From: Cupriavidus gilardii
Lineage (GTDB): Bacteria; Pseudomonadota; Gammaproteobacteria; Burkholderiales; Burkholderiaceae
Reading direction: 5' to 3'
Assembly (NCBI RefSeq): GCF_008801915.1
Contig: NZ_VZOV01000007.1
Span: forward strand, 62,001 to 126,000
Length of the DNA: 64,000 nucleotides
The first letter of the stretch is position 1, and each line of letters opens with the position of its first letter. The notes below the pieces were generated by a model that had not been told where the DNA came from, searched no databases, and worked only from the letters and a program-made list of their open reading frames with translations. This document shows, piece after piece, positions 62,294 through 64,000 of the stretch. Both the position numbers and the translations under genes were made by a program.

Positions 62294-63181
62294 TTCTCTC
62301 TCCTCCCTGTCCGGATGCCGGACGTGCCGCCGGTGCGCGAGCTGCGGCGCACGGACAGACGACCGGCGGGCGGCATCATGCCGCCGACGACCCACGGGAA
62401 GGCGGCTAGCGCCGCGTCCGGCTGCGGAAGGCCGCGACTGGCAGGACGCGGTTGGACTCCAGGCAGAACGACGATGTCGCCCGATGCGGCAACCGCGGCG
62501 CGGGCAATAACGGGGGCGACAGCAGTTGCAATACCGACGGCGCGGCGCGCGCCGGACGTTGGGCGCGGCGGCGTGCCGTCATGCGTGCTGGAGGGTGACG
62601 CATGGTGGGGCGCTCTCCCGTGGCTGAAGCGTGGATCCTGGCTCTTTGGGGACTGTTGCGACAAGCATGCCAGGACGCCGCGGCCCCTGTTCCGGCTCGA
62701 TTTGCGGAATCGCGGCGGCGGCGCGCTCGGCCGCCGCGGCCCGGCCGGTCCCAATCTGTTGCGGCCCTGAAACCCGGGTGGCGCCGACGGCCCGCGCAGT
62801 GTTTCCGCCACCGGACTCGCTGCCATCGCCTGCACGGTGGCTCGCGGCGGGCGGGCACAACGGCACCGGCGCCGACATCCGTCCGAAGGAGGAAGTTCGG
62901 ATGAAGCCGCGGCAGGCAGCGCTGGGAAGGGCTCCCCAAAACGGCGGAAGTGGCGCGATCGGACGGCGCTTCCGCCGACCGTGGCTCGCAGGTTGCAGCG
63001 GCTTAACGGAGCGCGGCCCGGCCGTGTGCGTGCGAATCCGACACGCCGGGGCGCATGCAGGGCATCCGGACACACGCCGATCGCACACACGGACGGGCCT
63101 TGGGGCCACGGCGGCGCCCGCAGAAACGGGTACGCCCCTCGGGCTGCGGGGTACGCCCCTCGGGCCGCGGCCGTGCCTGGG
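62294..63181. other. Long gene-poor stretch with one iteron
   Basis: Almost 0.9 kb without a convincing gene: frames on both strands are Arg/Pro/Ala-rich shadows. It contains an iteron at 63119 and a two-copy 21-bp direct repeat (63128-63148 and 63149-63169) that overlaps the iteron's end. Decayed coding sequence is possible but nothing is recognisable. Confidence 0.5.
63119..63134 (-). repeat. Remote iteron copy, inverted
   Basis: CGCAGAAACGGGTACG, exact reverse complement of the iteron, about 6 kb beyond the origin. Its last seven bases (GGGTACG) begin a directly repeated 21-bp unit. Confidence 0.85.
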
Positions 63182-63364
63182 TCATTCCTTGCGGACCGGC
63201 GGATGAGTCGATGGCGCGGTCTCGGCTGCCGGTGCGTCGCCCGAAATCGGCTTGGGGCCGGGCTGGCTGCGGTCGCAGCCGGCGCTCGCGAGCAGGGCGG
63301 CAATGCCCAGCGCCAGCGTGCCGAGTCGGACGGTGCGCAAGGATGCGGTCGGAAGACGGATCAC
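63182..63364 (-). CDS. Small lipoprotein
   Basis: A 60-residue precursor starting at GTG with AGGAGG at ideal distance. Residues 1-30 form a lipoprotein signal ending ALLASAGC, and the mature 31 residues are Pro/Ser/Lys-rich (DRSQPGPKPISGD...). Such short lipoproteins are common in this group; no function can be given. The non-ATG start means it is easily missed by simple gene calling. Confidence 0.7.
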   Translation of the reverse strand: MIRLPTASLRTVRLGTLALGIAALLASAGCDRSQPGPKPISGDAPAAETAPSTHPPVRKE

Positions 63365-63640
63365 GGTACCTCCTGATGGAAAGAGGGCGGACAACAGACA
63401 GACACAAGGGCGAGACACAAGGGCGGACGGAAGGCCGCTGCGCCCCGGCAACGGCGCGCCGCCTGCATTCACTCTAGCAGTTGCCCCCGCCGGCCCCGCC
63501 GCCGGCACCGGCTTGGGCACAGGCGCGAGGCGGGGTATCCTGAACGCTGCCCCGCCTGGCCCGTCCGGGCCGGCGGTTGCAGGACCCCAGCCCATCCGGA
63601 CTTCAGCCCACCGACCAAGCCAGGGAGCGCCGTCTTGCCG

Positions 63641-64000
63641 ATGTTCCAACCCGACCCCGAGCACCGCAATGGCCGCCGGCGCGGCCTCGCCCGCATGCTG
63701 CCCGACCGTTATACGCTGCGCCGCACCGCCATGGTGGTGACCGCCGCCGTGCAGTCCTGGTTCGCCCACCGCGCTGCCAGCAAGGGCGCCGCGCTGTCGT
63801 TCTACATGCTGTTCTCGCTGGCGCCGATCCTGGTGCTGGTGATCTCGATCGCGGGGCTGTTCTTCGGCGCGGAAGCGGCGCGCGGCGAGATTTTCGCGCA
63901 ACTCGAGGGCCTGCTTGGCACCCAGGGCGCGGCAGCGATCCAGCAGATCCTCGCCGCCACGCATCGCGCCGGCGGCAGCGGCATGGCGGCGCTGATCGCC
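63641..64000 (+). CDS. YihY/BrkB-family membrane protein, N-terminal part
   Basis: The first 120 residues of a gene that runs off the right edge. After a basic lead (EHRNGRRRGLARM) come SWFAHRAASKGAALSFYMLFSLAPILVLVIS and GLFFGAEAARGEIFAQLEGLLG, which are characteristic of YihY/BrkB inner-membrane proteins (once called ribonuclease BN by mistake). A TTG at 63635 is a possible earlier start with GGGAG upstream. Function of the family is poorly defined. Confidence 0.88.
   Translation, partial: MFQPDPEHRNGRRRGLARMLPDRYTLRRTAMVVTAAVQSWFAHRAASKGAALSFYMLFSLAPILVLVISIAGLFFGAEAARGEIFAQLEGLLGTQGAAAIQQILAATHRAGGSGMAALIA

Noticed and set aside
62901-63206. A 101-codon plus-strand frame with a good AAGGAGG before its ATG
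   Set aside because: The translation is Arg/Gly/Pro-rich without structure, spans an iteron and a direct repeat, and overlaps the lipoprotein gene's 3' end.

Overview
The window is very GC-rich (roughly two-thirds G+C) and looks like the origin-proximal part of a secondary chromosome (chromid or megaplasmid) of a Burkholderiaceae member in the Cupriavidus/Ralstonia/Burkholderia range. The evidence is a RepA-type initiator, a short ParA and a ParB, a large field of 16-bp iterons (CGTACCCGTTTCTGCG) with a consensus DnaA box, and proteins of betaproteobacterial character. Genus assignment is inference.

Layout. 1-6.5 kb: metabolic genes (start of a molybdenum hydroxylase large subunit, an amidohydrolase, MarR and LysR regulators, a secreted metallo-beta-lactamase-fold hydrolase, a nucleoside deaminase, a CynX-like transporter). 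6.7-8.3 kb: a FitAB-type toxin-antitoxin pair, two stray iterons and two small exported proteins. 8.6-50.2 kb: a large exopolysaccharide (EPS) locus. ManC, Gmd and Fcl make GDP-mannose and GDP-L-fucose. Wzx, Wzy, six glycosyltransferases, two acyltransferases, an epimerase and a ChbG-like deacetylase build and modify the repeat unit. WcaJ starts it on undecaprenyl phosphate, and Wza-Wzb-Wzc plus a second tyrosine-kinase-like co-polymerase assemble and export it. LuxR-type regulators with degenerate receivers and a Crp/Fnr regulator sit inside the locus; a sigma-54 activator of the VpsR/BerB kind lies at 60.5 kb.

Embedded in the EPS locus (39.2-45.3 kb) is a tightly coupled five-gene unit: acyl carrier protein, acyl-CoA dehydrogenase, amino acid:carrier-protein ligase (a tRNA-synthetase homologue), a DUF1839 protein and a GH2 beta-mannosidase-like enzyme. 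It suggests an amino-acid-derived decoration of a glycan and is the least understood system here.

50.7-57.6 kb is the replication and partition block: an integrase-like gene without a visible catalytic tyrosine, parB, parA, a cold-shock gene, repA, the iteron origin and a second cold-shock gene. Palindromes (TTTCAGCGCTGAAA) inside parB and upstream of parA are parS candidates, and a cluster of related sites lies 26 kb away at 27.3 kb. Single iterons recur at 7.4, 35.7, 59.4-59.5 and 63.1 kb. 58-64 kb holds a purine-type permease, the sigma-54 activator with a small partner gene, two small exported proteins and the start of a YihY/BrkB membrane protein.

All calls come from reading the sequence and translated frames; no database search was run.
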